DNA of 64,000 nucleotides from Scedosporium boydii (Eukaryota > Ascomycota > Sordariomycetes > Microascales > Microascaceae), in contig NJFT01000006.1 in the NCBI GenBank assembly GCA_002221725.1, positions 62,001 through 126,000 on the forward strand, written 5' to 3'. The notes beneath the pieces were generated by a model, which had not been told where the DNA came from, made no database searches, and saw only the letters and a program-made list of their open reading frames with translations. Below, piece after piece: positions 34,163 through 45,399 of this stretch. Made by a program: the position numbers and the translations under genes. The first letter of the stretch is position 1. Each line of letters begins with the position of its first letter.

Positions 34163-34948
34163 ATGGAGAGGAAGAAGTGGCTAAAGCTCGGTAAGGACAC
34201 AGACTTCTGTGGATGTTGGTCGTTCTGTTCAGCTAAACAGAGAAAAGAGAACAATCCTGAGGTGATGACCCAGCTCGCAACAAAGTTAGGCTTGTCGCCC
34301 GAGCTACAATTCTACGATGTTTATTCCTTGGACGATCAGGAACTACTATCCTATATTCCTCGACCGGCCTTGGCTCTCCTTGTAACTATCCCGCGGACAC
34401 TAGCGTGGCAGCGCGATTATGAAGCCGAAGATGCTGGCAAAGGCGACTACGCCGGTTTCGGTCCGGCAGAGCCTGTGATTTGGTTTAAGCAGACTATCGG
34501 GAATGCCTGCGGTTCTATCGGACTTCTCCATTGCACTGTCAACGGACCGGCTGCCGACTTCATTCAACCCAACTCAGACCTTGCGGAAATACGCCGACGT
34601 GCCATACCGCTGCAAATGACCGAACGTGCTGAGATGCTGTACAATAGTAAGCCGTTTGAGCTCGCTCACAAATCTGTGGAGGAAGTCGGGGATACGTCTG
34701 CAACATCCGCAGATACGCAGGAGAGCCGCCATCACTTTGTGGCTTTTGTGAAAGCCGAGGGAAAACTCTGGGAACTCGAGGGAGGAAGGAAGGGCCCACT
34801 GGAAAGGGGGAGCCTCGAAGATGGCGAGGACGTTCTAAGTCCACGAGCCCTCGAGATGGGACTGAAACGGATCATAAAGCTGGGGGGCGATGAAGGCGGA
34901 GATCTTCGATTTAGCTGCACTGCTTTAGCCCGTACGTCCCAGTTGTGA
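34163..34948 (+). CDS. Ubiquitin C-terminal hydrolase (peptidase C12, UCH-L3-like)
   Basis: The ATG at 34163 gives MERKKWLKL, the typical UCH start, so I prefer it over the upstream ATG at 34037. The family pattern is clear: NPEVMTQLATKLGL, FYDVYSLDDQELL, IPRPALALLVTIP, catalytic Cys in QTIGNACGSIGLLH, catalytic His in HHFVAFVKAEG, and the last triad position in LWELEGGRKGP. Here the usual Asp (ELDGR) is Glu, an unusual change. UCH enzymes release small adducts from ubiquitin in the cytosol or nucleus. Bases 34191-34232 (GTAAGG...TTCAG) are a likely 42-nt intron; because its length is divisible by three and it is stop-free, retention would insert 14 Cys-rich residues. Product 247 (spliced) or 261 residues. 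Confidence 0.88.
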   Translation: MERKKWLKLGKDTDFCGCWSFCSAKQRKENNPEVMTQLATKLGLSPELQFYDVYSLDDQELLSYIPRPALALLVTIPRTLAWQRDYEAEDAGKGDYAGFGPAEPVIWFKQTIGNACGSIGLLHCTVNGPAADFIQPNSDLAEIRRRAIPLQMTERAEMLYNSKPFELAHKSVEEVGDTSATSADTQESRHHFVAFVKAEGKLWELEGGRKGPLERGSLEDGEDVLSPRALEMGLKRIIKLGGDEGGDLRFSCTALARTSQL

Positions 34949-35255
34949 TTAGGATTAGAAATTGGGTTTCATAGCTGCTATACGATGGAGGCATGGCTAG
35001 GTTTTATTTTCTAATGTCATCGTCCTTTTGGCCATTGGCCAGCGTAGTAATGGCTTCTAGTATTTTTATGAGACTTAAAGCTGGCTCTGATAACAAATAC
35101 TGCTTCTACCCGTCGCAGATCTCTCAAGCCGCCTCAACGTTTCTTCCTTAGGCGGTTCGATGAGATGTGTTTGAGCAATTAATGAGAACCAGGTTTGAAG
35201 TAACCTTCCGTGTACGTTCGGATATCTAATCACATCTATTTGGCTACACTTTCTT

Positions 35256-38200
35256 CTAGGTAGACCCATGATAAAGCCTCGAGAATCCACTGTTTCTATC
35301 TTCCAACAACTCGGCAGGCTTGCCCAGCTCAACGAGATGCCCATGGTCTAGGACAGCTACCAAGTCAAAATCAAGCAGGCTAGAGAGCCTATGAGCGATC
35401 ATGACGATCGTGTGATTGCTAAACTCGGAACGAATTATGGATTGCATCTGGGCATCGGTTTGAGAGTCCACACTAGGAATGGGAACCCGATTAGCTGTGT
35501 CTCCTCTCTCGTTTTGTAATTTGCCACGGATCGAGTATGCTTAAACATGCTTACCTGCTCGTGGGCTCATCTAATATAAGAACCTTCCCTCCTTTCAATA
35601 GAGCCCGCCCAAGGCAAAATAGCTGGCGTTGGCCATGTGAAAGGAAGTCGGTGTCCATCGGGATGTTGAGCACTGAAGTCGGGGTAGCTCCGTCGGAAGC
35701 CTTGTCACGAAGTATGTCCCATATACCGACCTTCTTCATAGCCTCGGCAATCTCTTCATCGGAGGATTTTCCAGGAGGGTCAGCATTCTCGCGTATACTA
35801 GCAGGGTAGAGGAACGGATCCTGCGTTAGGCAGGTGATCCTCTCCCGCACGACGGAACCCTGGATCGTGGAAATATCGACGCCGTCAAGTGTGATCTTCC
35901 CGGCCAACACGTTGATCATTCGCATAATGGCCAGGGTAGAAGAACTCTTTCCACTAAGTTTCAGGTTGGTTATCAAGGCTTTGAGAGGGATGGAGGTTGC
36001 ATCGTAGACATGACATGCGCTTACCTCCCTGTCCTTCCCACGATTGCGAGCTTCTGGCCGCCTTTGAGCGAAAAGCTGACGTCTTTCAGAACCGGCGCAG
36101 ACTCGTCGCTAAAATTGGGCCATTGAAATCAGCTTGTCTGCGAAGAAGAAATGTTCTCTAGCCACGGTTCTAGAAACTAGCACTCACCCATAACTGGCCA
36201 ATACACCATCAAACTCGAGAGACCCTCTACATGGCCAACTAGCCTCCATGTTCTCAATCTCGCCGGGCTTGTTTTCAACCGGCGTGTTCTCCGAAAAGTC
36301 TTTGATCCTAGCAATTGCCCCAAGCGACGTCTCGAGTAGCGTCCAGAACTGCACCAGGTTCGTGAGGGCGTGAGACAGGGTCATCATGTTGACCAAGGCG
36401 ATACCGATAAAACCAGGGTCAATTTTGTGTCGGAAAGCCACGGCCATCCCAACGAGGACCACTGCGAGGCCACAAACAACAAGGTCTAATACTAGTACAA
36501 GCCATCGCTGAATGCAGAGGAGCAGATAATAGGGCTTCTGCGAGGTGTCTAAAAGGCGTCGATTCTTCGCCGTGTACGCCTGCGTCCAGCCGAAGGATCG
36601 TATTGTGATCAATCCGCTGAGTGATTCTATGAAGTGCGAGTATAAGGGGGCATTTGTTTCTAGCCTATATCAAGAGTCAACACACTGAGAGAGTGAAAAG
36701 GAAACTAAGACGTACTCTAGCAATCGGAGCTGTCGGGACGTGAGAAGGTAGAACTTCTGGATGAAATAAAGTGCTATCATAACCACTGGCAGAACACCGG
36801 CGAAGTATCCGACAGCGGTAATAGACAACGATGCCACCACGAGGCAGCTCCCCAGCTCTTATAGTTGTTAGCAGCAAGCTGGGAGCCAAGCTGGGAGTTA
36901 TCACTTACGAAAAGCGCAGTTAATGATGCTTCCTGGTAGTTGCATGTCTGCGAGTCTCAGGTCCTGACTGAATCTGTACATGGATCAGGACTCTGTTTTC
37001 GCAGGCTCGCACGAGCGTAGATAATAGCCAAACTCACCGGTTTACTAGGATTCCTGTTTCTGTCTTGGCGAAGTAGGACAGGGGCGCGCTGATGGCCATT
37101 AGCAAAGCGTTCAATACACCAAAGGACAGTCATACCGATCTCACCTCATTGCCGCTTTCAATATCGACTGGTGCAAATAGTTCCCAGATCGTGGAACCAT
37201 GTATACGTACAGAAACCTGTCATAGTTAGGGCGACAGGGACCGATCGAAGAGAGACTATAGGCACTTACGCGATCGCAGCAGCCATGAGGAAGGCATCCA
37301 TGAAACTGATGAAACCAAACATTCCCATCCAGTAACCTAGTCGAGGCTCTTCACCCCTTTCGTTGCTCGAAGCCCACCAGTTAACCCAGATGTCTGCTCA
37401 TGATTAGCTTAGGCGGGAGAATACTCAAGAAGCTAATTCCAACTTACTTCCTAGGGCATTGAAGACTTCATAGACTGCAATGATGGACACAAAGAAAATC
37501 AGTGCTAGCGGCCCCAAGGCACGAGCATAATACTTGTAAATCGTCATATCGCCGGTTTTCCGACTCAGGTCATCGGGCTTTGAGCTAGCCGGGTTCGGTT
37601 TGTGTTTTAACTCGGTCTCGAAAGAACCTTCGTCTTTGTCTCGATCGTCAGACTCCTTTCCAAGGTTAACCTGTAGGCTGTGAATGTAGGTGCCGGCAAC
37701 GTTAAGCTCAGAGAAACTGCCCTGTTGAACGATCTGACCAGCAGCATTGAGAGCGAGGATTAAGTTTGCTTGAGGGAGTCTCTTGACTGCAAAAGAAAAA
37801 CAAAATGTCAGAACTTATCGTATCTGATTCCCAGAATGAATGGCTTACCAGAATGTGTCGCGAGGATCACCTGAGTACCAATCTTCTGGAAGAGTCCGTC
37901 GCGGCTGAAGACACGCCTGAACACAGTTTCCTCCGTAACTGAATCTAGTCCGCTCAGGACATCATCCAGGATTGCCAAGGCTTTCCGAGAATACAGAGCA
38001 CGAGCGATAGACTATTATACTTATAGTCAGTTCTGAGTCTCTCGGATGGCGCTAGAATCGGTATTTACCAGTCGTTGCTTTTGACCTCCACTCAACTTCA
38101 GCCCTTTGCTCCCAACCATGGTAGAGTCACCATCGGGTAGGTTTTGCAAGTCGATGTCTAAGGCGCATGCCTGGATCACCGTACGATACCAAGCTTGGTC

Positions 38201-40633
38201 GAATTCTGCGTCTACTATGATGTTGTCTCGAATAGAGCCATTGATGATCCACGGTGTTTGGTCGCAATAGGCGATTTCTGCGAAGGGAATAGAGAGGGTG
38301 CCTTCTTGACTTGGAGTCTCTCCAAGCAATGCCTTCAACAAGGTAGACTTGCCACAGCCTACTGGGCCGACAAGGATGACCAGTTTCGCGTCGGATCCTA
38401 TCCCAGTCGAGACATCCTTCACAATATTCGGATTCGAATCAGACCACCCGAAAGTACCGCTTTGAACCGCGATACCACTCTCGGGGTGAGAGGCACTCAT
38501 CGATTGCAACTCGAAAGCATTAGAAGACGACGTAGAGTCTGAACTCTCGGCGAATGAACGGACAGAATTCTTCCTATAGTCCTCACGAGACTGTTCTGCC
38601 AAAAAATTTTGAATGCGATCAAAACAACCTAGGGCGGCCCACCCGACAGGTATGGAGCTAAGCAGACTTGCCAGGGGAGTTGCGAGCAGGTTCAGCGCAG
38701 CCAGAGAAGTGATTGCTTGCGAGACAGACATGCCTTCAGTCCCCTGAATTTTAGCAACAATTGCGTACGCGACGAATATAAAAAGTCTGTTGAATGTCTC
38801 CGGCAAATTCACTGGAGAAATCGTGAGCGCTACAAGAAACATGAAAGGGCGCGTTCGAAAGGGGAGCGTACCCAGAGCAGTATTTAGACTTTGGATCCTT
38901 CTATATTTCCGCGAGATCGACAGCTCGCTCTCCCGCATGGATTGGATGTTTGTCGACATTTGGTTCGTCAGGCCAAGCATTTTGACGTTCCTCATCGAGC
39001 CGAGGATCTCGGAAGTGTAGTTGATTCGGCTCTGAATGGCTTCAAGCCAGACTTTCTGTCTCAATGTGATGCGGCCAGCGAGCAGAGTCGACAATGACGT
39101 CGCGACTTGATGGCAGACTTCAGTTAAAGGGCTCACTGTAGAAATAGGGAGGGACACCCACTGATCGTAGTGGTAATCGGGGCGACACAAACTGCGCCTA
39201 TTTGAGTGTAGAGCAGGTAGATAGCAATGCCAAGTTGGACCACGTCTGGTACAACATTGACTAGTAGCATATAGAATGTTTCTGCTATTCTTGGGACGTC
39301 GGTTCCCATAAGAGTCATGGCCGAAGATCCGCTGACATTGGTAACCTCCAAAGTTAACAGCTTGCTGTAGATGATAGAAATGAGCTGGCCACGCATCATC
39401 GACATGAGGCGGAAAGTTAGATGGGAAAACCAGGCAGTCATGATCTGTTATAATACTGTAGTTAGTGTCTGAAACAGTATCGCTGCCTTGAACACTAACC
39501 GCTACAGCGAAATAAACAAGACCAAAGGCGCCAATAAGTCCATATCCTTTCGAAATGGAAGCGTCGGAATCTTGGACATATTTGACGGCGGCTTGAATGA
39601 GATATGTTTGACTCAAACTCAATGCTACGACGCAGAATTTAGGTACTGCTATGGCCAGAACCTCATACCGCAGGCTATAAGTGCATGCCCAAGCTAAAGC
39701 ATGTTTCCTCGTCTGGTTGCCTAATGAGTGTTAGCAAGGCTAAAGCGGAGGATCAACTAATCGATCGTTGCTTACATTTATCCCAGGCGACCTGTAATTC
39801 GCGGGCTAGGTACTCCGAGTCAAGTTTTTCATGGATGGTCGGGAGGTCTTCCGTGGTCAGTACGGTCTTGGAACCCCTTACCAACAGACTGTTGAGCCAC
39901 CAGAAGGAGCTTCGACTAATGAGGCCGGCTGTGCTCTCTCTCGAGAAGTGCCTGTCGAGCCCGAGTAGTAAAGACCTTTTTTCGACACCTTCGAGAATGA
40001 CCAAGACACACTTGATAGCCAGGGAGGCCGTTAGTGAGTCGGTAATAGCCTGGTTTTGCCTCGCTAGCCATTGTGTCCGGACTCGGACGGCATCCAAAAT
40101 GACCGTGATGATTAGGTAAAAACTAATCAAAAAGGACGGACGGATGGTCTTAGCATGCTCCAGATGGGATAGGGCAGCCAAGACAAGCCCTGAGGTGAGT
40201 GAGAGCGCAGAGGACGCAACCAACACTCGGTTGCGGACTGTGGCAGTGGTTGCCAGTACTAGCAAAGCGAGTTGGAGTCCGGTGTAAATGCCAATGGTAA
40301 TCTATCCATTATAAGTACATATGCTCGAGCACAATCTCAATATCTTGGCACGCTCGCTTACAAGCTTGGCAATATATAAACCATTGCGCTTGACTCTGAT
40401 CCGCCGCCTCACAAGTCGAAGGGCTCGAAATGGACTCAACAAGACGAAGACGGCGGCTGGAAGGATGGCTAGAATAGACTCCTCGAAGAGAACTAGGCTA
40501 TTTTAGTACTCGATCCATGGTTGTCGCGAATTCTGGACTGACTAGTAAAATCAAGACCACCACGGCAATCCACAGACTTGACGCTAGGTCCGAACGTGTT
40601 GTCGCCACAAACCACTGGATTGGCTAGAGCCAT
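35256..40633 (-). CDS. ABC-C type full-length transporter (multidrug/MRP-like)
   Basis: A many-exon gene starting at ATG 40633 (MALANPVVCGD..., matching the fungal ABC-C N-terminus with CRGGLDFT) and ending at TAG 35256-35258. Order: TMD0, TMD1, NBD1, TMD2, NBD2. NBD1 has Walker A GPVGCGKST, signature LSGGQKQR and Walker B LAILDDVLSGLD (about 38360-37880). TMD2 includes APLSYFAKTETGILVNRFSQDL. NBD2 has Walker A VGRTGSGKSS (rebuilt across the intron at 35952-36020), signature LSHGQRQL (usual LSVGQRQL), Walker B VLILDEPTSSVD, and H-loop MIAHRL. Every splice I checked keeps phase and no stop interrupts it. It exports organic anions or xenobiotics at the plasma membrane or vacuole; the substrate is unknown. 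One intron near 38830-38884 is stop-free and divisible by three, so it might be retained. Confidence 0.88.
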
Positions 40634-41353
40634 GATCTCGAGTAGTCTTTAACGAGTGGGAGGCTTCTCAAATTCCAGCATCTCACCACAGGCTCAGGGA
40701 TAGGATTCGAGCGTATATTTAGATTTGGATTTGTACGTCGATATTGCTCGGGCGCGAACTTTCGCGTCATTCGGCGAAGCCCGCAGGAGGAATATCCGCT
40801 TTTGGCAGCTCGCGCGGGGTTAAGCGTTATGGTCTGGGAGATACGAGAGAATACGAGGTTGAGAGGCAATTGTTGACAGCAACAACAGAGAGGAATCCCT
40901 CTCAAAGTCTTGACAAAACAAGATAAAGGTAATTGGAATATATTCTCTAGGATTCTGGATCTTCCTCACATATAATACTTGATCCTGCTGGTTCATCACA
41001 CGGTTTGGCAAGTTTAGAGCCACCTTTGACATTTACAGTGTCAATCAATTTTGTCAACGGGGCAGGGCTTCAGGCACACAACGAGGTCGGTCACACCAAA
41101 GAAGATAGAGAAAGAGAATGGCATCTGAAATGATCCCATCCCTATTATTGTAAACTAGGGAATACGGGGCTGAAATAGGAGTATTTTGGGGAATTGAGAG
41201 GAAACGATAAACTTGGAGAGTCCAACAAAAGCCGGGAGTTGTAGTGACATGGTTTTTTCTGCGGGCGCTGCGTCGCCGTCTGATTTGTCTCTGCGATTTC
41301 TCGAGCTCCATTTGTAGGTGGATGGTCGGACGGAGTTGCTCAACAATCCACCA

Positions 41354-41436
41354 TCCCATATGGTGTAGTGGTTAGCATAATGCTCTCTCATCTAATGAGC
41401 GCAGCATAGACCCTGGTTCGATTCCTGGTATGGGAG
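41354..41436 (+). tRNA. tRNA-Glu(CTC) with 11-nt intron
   Basis: Acceptor stem TCCCATA pairs perfectly with TATGGGA; D-arm GGTGTAGTGGTTAGCA is the fungal tRNA-Glu D-arm; anticodon stem ATGCT/AGCAT encloses an 18-nt loop that resolves into a normal 7-nt loop with anticodon CTC and an 11-nt intron after position 37. The T-arm carries GGTTCGATTCC (B-box) with one T-T mismatch in the stem. Spliced length is 72 nt, normal for tRNA-Glu. A long T-run follows. Confidence 0.85.
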
Positions 41437-41453
41437 ATGCTAAAACATCTTGA

Positions 41454-41469
41454 TTTTTTTTTTTTTTTT
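41454..41469 (+). terminator. Pol III terminator after tRNA-Glu
   Basis: A run of 16 T begins 18 nt after the tRNA 3' end, followed by a second T-run; a strong RNA polymerase III stop. Confidence 0.75.
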
Positions 41470-42294
41470 AATTTTCTTTTTTTTTTTTCTCTGTTTATGA
41501 GTCCGTAGAATATAACACCTTAATTGTTTTATTTTTGTTTCCTATTTCTTTTTTCTTTCCAGCTTGCCTTTCCCAGAACTGGATATTCTTTTCGGCAAGG
41601 CATCTTTGGCTAGCCTCATGTAATTAGTATCTCCAAGGAAAAGGCCAGTAAAATATCCCGCGGGAATATATACTCTCTATCCGAAACCTAACGATTAGCT
41701 AGCTGTAAGTAGTTATATAAAGTCTATTTTATTAACTAGGAAGCAACTTTCTGAGGTTAGGAATAGGCGGGTGCCGACCGACGACTAGATCGTAGTCAAG
41801 CTACGAGCTTGGGCTCCTCACAGAAGACGACGGCTATTCCTATTTTCAGAGAATAAATGGAAGCACAATCACAAGCTCTCCGTAGCTATCTCGTATCAAC
41901 ACCAAGTTATATCCCGCGATTTCAAACTGGCAAGGTCTGCTGCTGCGGTTCGTGTCTTAACATCCTGCCATTATGTAACTTATCAGCGGAGATAAACTGG
42001 AGTTTCTTACTTGATCTCTTGTAATTGCACCCAAATTCACCTAAAAAATGTGTTACTTCGCATGAATCTAGTCGGTTCCAAATTGAATGTCAAATATACC
42101 CAAGGCTTATTCTTAGTTGAGTTGCGTCTTTTTCGGGTGAGATGATGGAAGATGGTCCGGATTTAGAACCCGTCGGGCTATTTGCTGACATAACACTTTC
42201 GAGACACGGCAGACCGCAACTTCTTCTGCCTGGAATCGATCAAGCTCTTGTACGATCCGCATTATTAACAGAAAGCACGGGAGGCCAAAACAAC
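41470..42294. other. Intergenic / MFS promoter
   Basis: About 820 bp, AT-rich at its left end. The MFS frame is open from 42142, so part of this may be translated, but nothing else is recognised. Confidence 0.35.
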
Positions 42295-43778
42295 ATGTCG
42301 AGTGGCACCGGAGAGGAGAGGCCTTTGCTAGGCCCCAGGCGTGGTCACGATGACGCCCACCAGCGCCGTGTTATCGCCGTAAGCTTTGCCATGGTCATTC
42401 TGATCGACCTTGCTGCCTTCTTCCTCGACGCGCCCCAGACCAGCATCCTCGAAGGCATTATTTGCAACCGCCATTACAACTCCGTCCCGGGCGAACACGA
42501 CTGTACAGTAGGCCCTGTCCAGGCTGAGCTTGCGACAGTCAATCAATTGCTCAACACTTTCAATCGTCTGCCAGGGCTCATCGTGGCCATCCCCTTCGGC
42601 ATCTTGGCTGACCGCTATGGACGTCGGCCCGTCATCGTCTTGCCTATACTCGGCGCTCTCTTGCAGGACGTCATCTCGAAGACAATTCTCTGGCGCCCGG
42701 ACATGTTCCCACCGCGCCTTATCTGGTTGTCTTCGATTGCCACCTTCGTGGGTGGAGGCGATGCTGTTGCTAGCTCCATGATCTTCCTAGTTGTCGCTGA
42801 CGTCGCTCCACCACGCGAAAGAGTAAACCTATTCTTCCTTCTGACCGCTTGCGGGCTCGTGGGAGAAGTCGTGGCTACACCATTGAGCGCTTTTCTTATG
42901 TCTAAGAACCCGTGGATACCATACTTCATCTATAGTGTTTTGACTATTCTAGGTGGCGTGGTTCCGCTCCTCCTCCTGCCAGAGACTTTGCGGAAGACGT
43001 CACCCGAAACGGAAACACTCCCACGCGATACTGGTCCAGACAATGAGAGGCACGGAGAGGTGGATGGTACGCCGCTGACACCCATGCACTCCACCTCCAC
43101 TTCAAGGCTCTGGCCTCTCGTAAAGCGTAACGTCATAGCCGTTCTGTTAGCCTTCTTCGTTTCGGCTTTAGGGCGCCAGTCGACGAGTTTCCTCCTGCAG
43201 TACATACGGCAGCGATTCAACTGGAAGTATGAAAAGGTGCGACTCCTGGGAATGCCCATCATCGCCATCTGTCGTTCTGTCTTTACTAACCCCTGCGTTT
43301 TGACCGACAGGCTAGTCTTTTGATCACAGTTCGAGCCGCTATCAACCTTGCTCTGCTCCTAGTTGCACTTCCGGCTCTTAACAGGGCCCTGGTCAAACGC
43401 AAAATGAGTGCCCAAGGCAAAGATCTGCTTATTAGTCGCCTTTCCCTTGCCCTCTTTGCCGTCGGGTCGCTGGTTATTTCGGCAGCTCCTAACGTGGCCC
43501 TCGCGGCACTGGGTATCGCCATCTTCGCGTTAGGTTACGGCTTTGCCCCAGCCGCACGCAGCCTTGTGACTACCTTCTGTCACCAGGATGAAGCAGGGCT
43601 GCTCTACGCCGCGCTGGCTGTAACACAATCTATAGGCGGACTCGTTGCGGGCCCACTACTTACTCTATCCTTTCGATGGGGCCTCAGCCTTGGTCGTGAG
43701 TGGACTGGCATTCCATTTGCTCTAGTGGCTGGCTTGTTTGCGTGTGGGTTTCTCGCAGTATCCTTTGTCCGGTTATGA
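42295..43778 (+). CDS. Major facilitator superfamily transporter
   Basis: Two exons: 42295-43236 and 43311-43778, giving 469 residues if translation starts at MSSGTGEERPLL. An in-frame ATG at 42142 would add 51 residues of unlikely sequence, so I prefer 42295. The protein has twelve hydrophobic helices with the MFS motif-A loop GILADRYGRRPV between helices 2 and 3, a long hydrophilic central loop (PETETLPRD region), and a second half rich in small hydrophobic residues. The intron (GTGCGA...GACAG, with CTAAC branch) preserves phase. It resembles fungal proton antiporters for drugs or small metabolites in the plasma membrane. It is separated from the ABC transporter only by the tRNA and 1.6 kb, but nothing shows co-regulation. 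Confidence 0.88.
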
Positions 43779-45399
43779 TGGGGTTACATACCCGGGGAGG
43801 GAAGGCGTGCACGGATTTGGCCGACCAGACAGAAGTTCCCAACGTGAGAATGGTGGGCTTCTACCTCTCAATCCGGGCAAGTGTGGAGTTGCCGCGAACG
43901 CTGGTTGTATTATAGCGCTAAGGAAGTGCTGAAAGGGCATCTCCTTCACAGAACATCTACCATCTAGGCTACGTCTTAAATCGAATCCCGTAGACATCAT
44001 GGCAATGACATTGAATGTATTAATTGTCATTCCGTCTTCCAGCTTCACTATAGAAACGCTTCCGAGTTAGGAATACCAGTTGGTAACTTTTTAGCTCTTT
44101 CTTTCATATTGGCATTGCCCAGAATCACCTTTGAGGGGGGCACTTCTTCAAACGACATTTATGATGTCTTCTGGCCCCCTCAGAAGCGATTCCTCGACCC
44201 GGCCTACGCCGATGTTTTCTGACGAGTTTTAGTGGTCTCAAGTGTTACACCACTAAATTTACCTCGTTTCGAAATTCGTGAGTGATCAGGGAGTGGATAG
44301 AGAAACGCTAGCAAGCGCAGCAGATACGGCGTACTTCTTGACTCAATCAAGCACGGGAGGGCTACTCATCGGCCCAAATGTCTCAGGTGAGTAATATTTC
44401 GCAGAGGAAAACACGACATGATGAACCCACAGGGATGAGTGCACTGGCAGGTTGTATCCATCTTGAAAGATCGATATGACCTACGTAATACTCTTGTCGG
44501 GTAAAAAGTGTCACCCAGGTGTTATATGTCGTCTCAATACGGACAAGGTCACATCGCTCCAACAAACATCTATTGAACTGTTTTATCAATGAGTTGGGTG
44601 GAGCAGGAAAGGGGATGTGATGTGATATCAATGCAGGTCAGATGCAAGGGTGAGACTCCCACAAAGCAACCGCGATAGGCCAACTTCTCGGCACTAAGCT
44701 CATGTACCTCTCTGGACCATCGAATGTCAATCTGGAGGGAGCTAGCACCACTGAAACGCCATCTCTTTGCTCTCCCATTCAAGCACCAGAACCGAGAAGT
44801 ACCCAAACTCATCTCCCAACTAGTGATGTGCAGTAGTGTGGAAACACTGGCTGTCTTTGACCAAGGACAAAGAGGGGCTGTGTGACTGGGGACCATTGTC
44901 TGCATACGCACACATCTGGAATTGGGGATCAATTGGCTGTCGGTTGCTGGTTATGGTGGATGCCACATGGGCTTCCTGTTTATTACATCTTCGGAAATGT
45001 CAATTGACATCTGCATGGTCCTCTTGTTTCCCTTGAGTGAGCTTTATACTTGCAGCATGTGGATGTGATGCTGCCTGGGCTTGGAAGAAATTATCCAACG
45101 TGTGGCGTAGCTTTTGGAAGACGAAGAGAAACCGCCCGTCCTCACACCAGTCCTGCTCGAACTCATCCCTCAGTAGGTAAAGTCCAGATTGATATTGCGA
45201 GCGCCCAGCGTTTGTATCGTTCCACCATTTCTCCATCATACAGACCTTTTCTTTTTCGTTCTTGCACATCTGGAACCCCGCCCCTAACACCATGCTCGCC
45301 AGCATCTAGATCTTTGAGCCACTCCTCATGGATCGGGATTCTCTCCAGCGGCGTTGATTTATTTGTTTTTTTCTTCGAAATCCTGAGACTCCACCTAAG
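43779..45399. other. Gene-poor region
   Basis: About 1.6 kb without a supported gene. A GC-rich imperfect inverted repeat (GAGGGGGGC near 44132 and GGCCCCCTC near 44174) may act as the MFS 3' hairpin, which is speculative. Confidence 0.35.

Noticed and set aside
35256..40633. ABC transporter as a pseudogene because its open frames are scattered
   Set aside because: Hand splicing restores Walker A, signature and Walker B motifs in both NBDs with consistent phases and no stop.
42142..42294. Longer MFS N-terminus from ATG 42142
   Set aside because: The extra 51 residues do not resemble transporter N-termini; MSSGTGEERPLL does.
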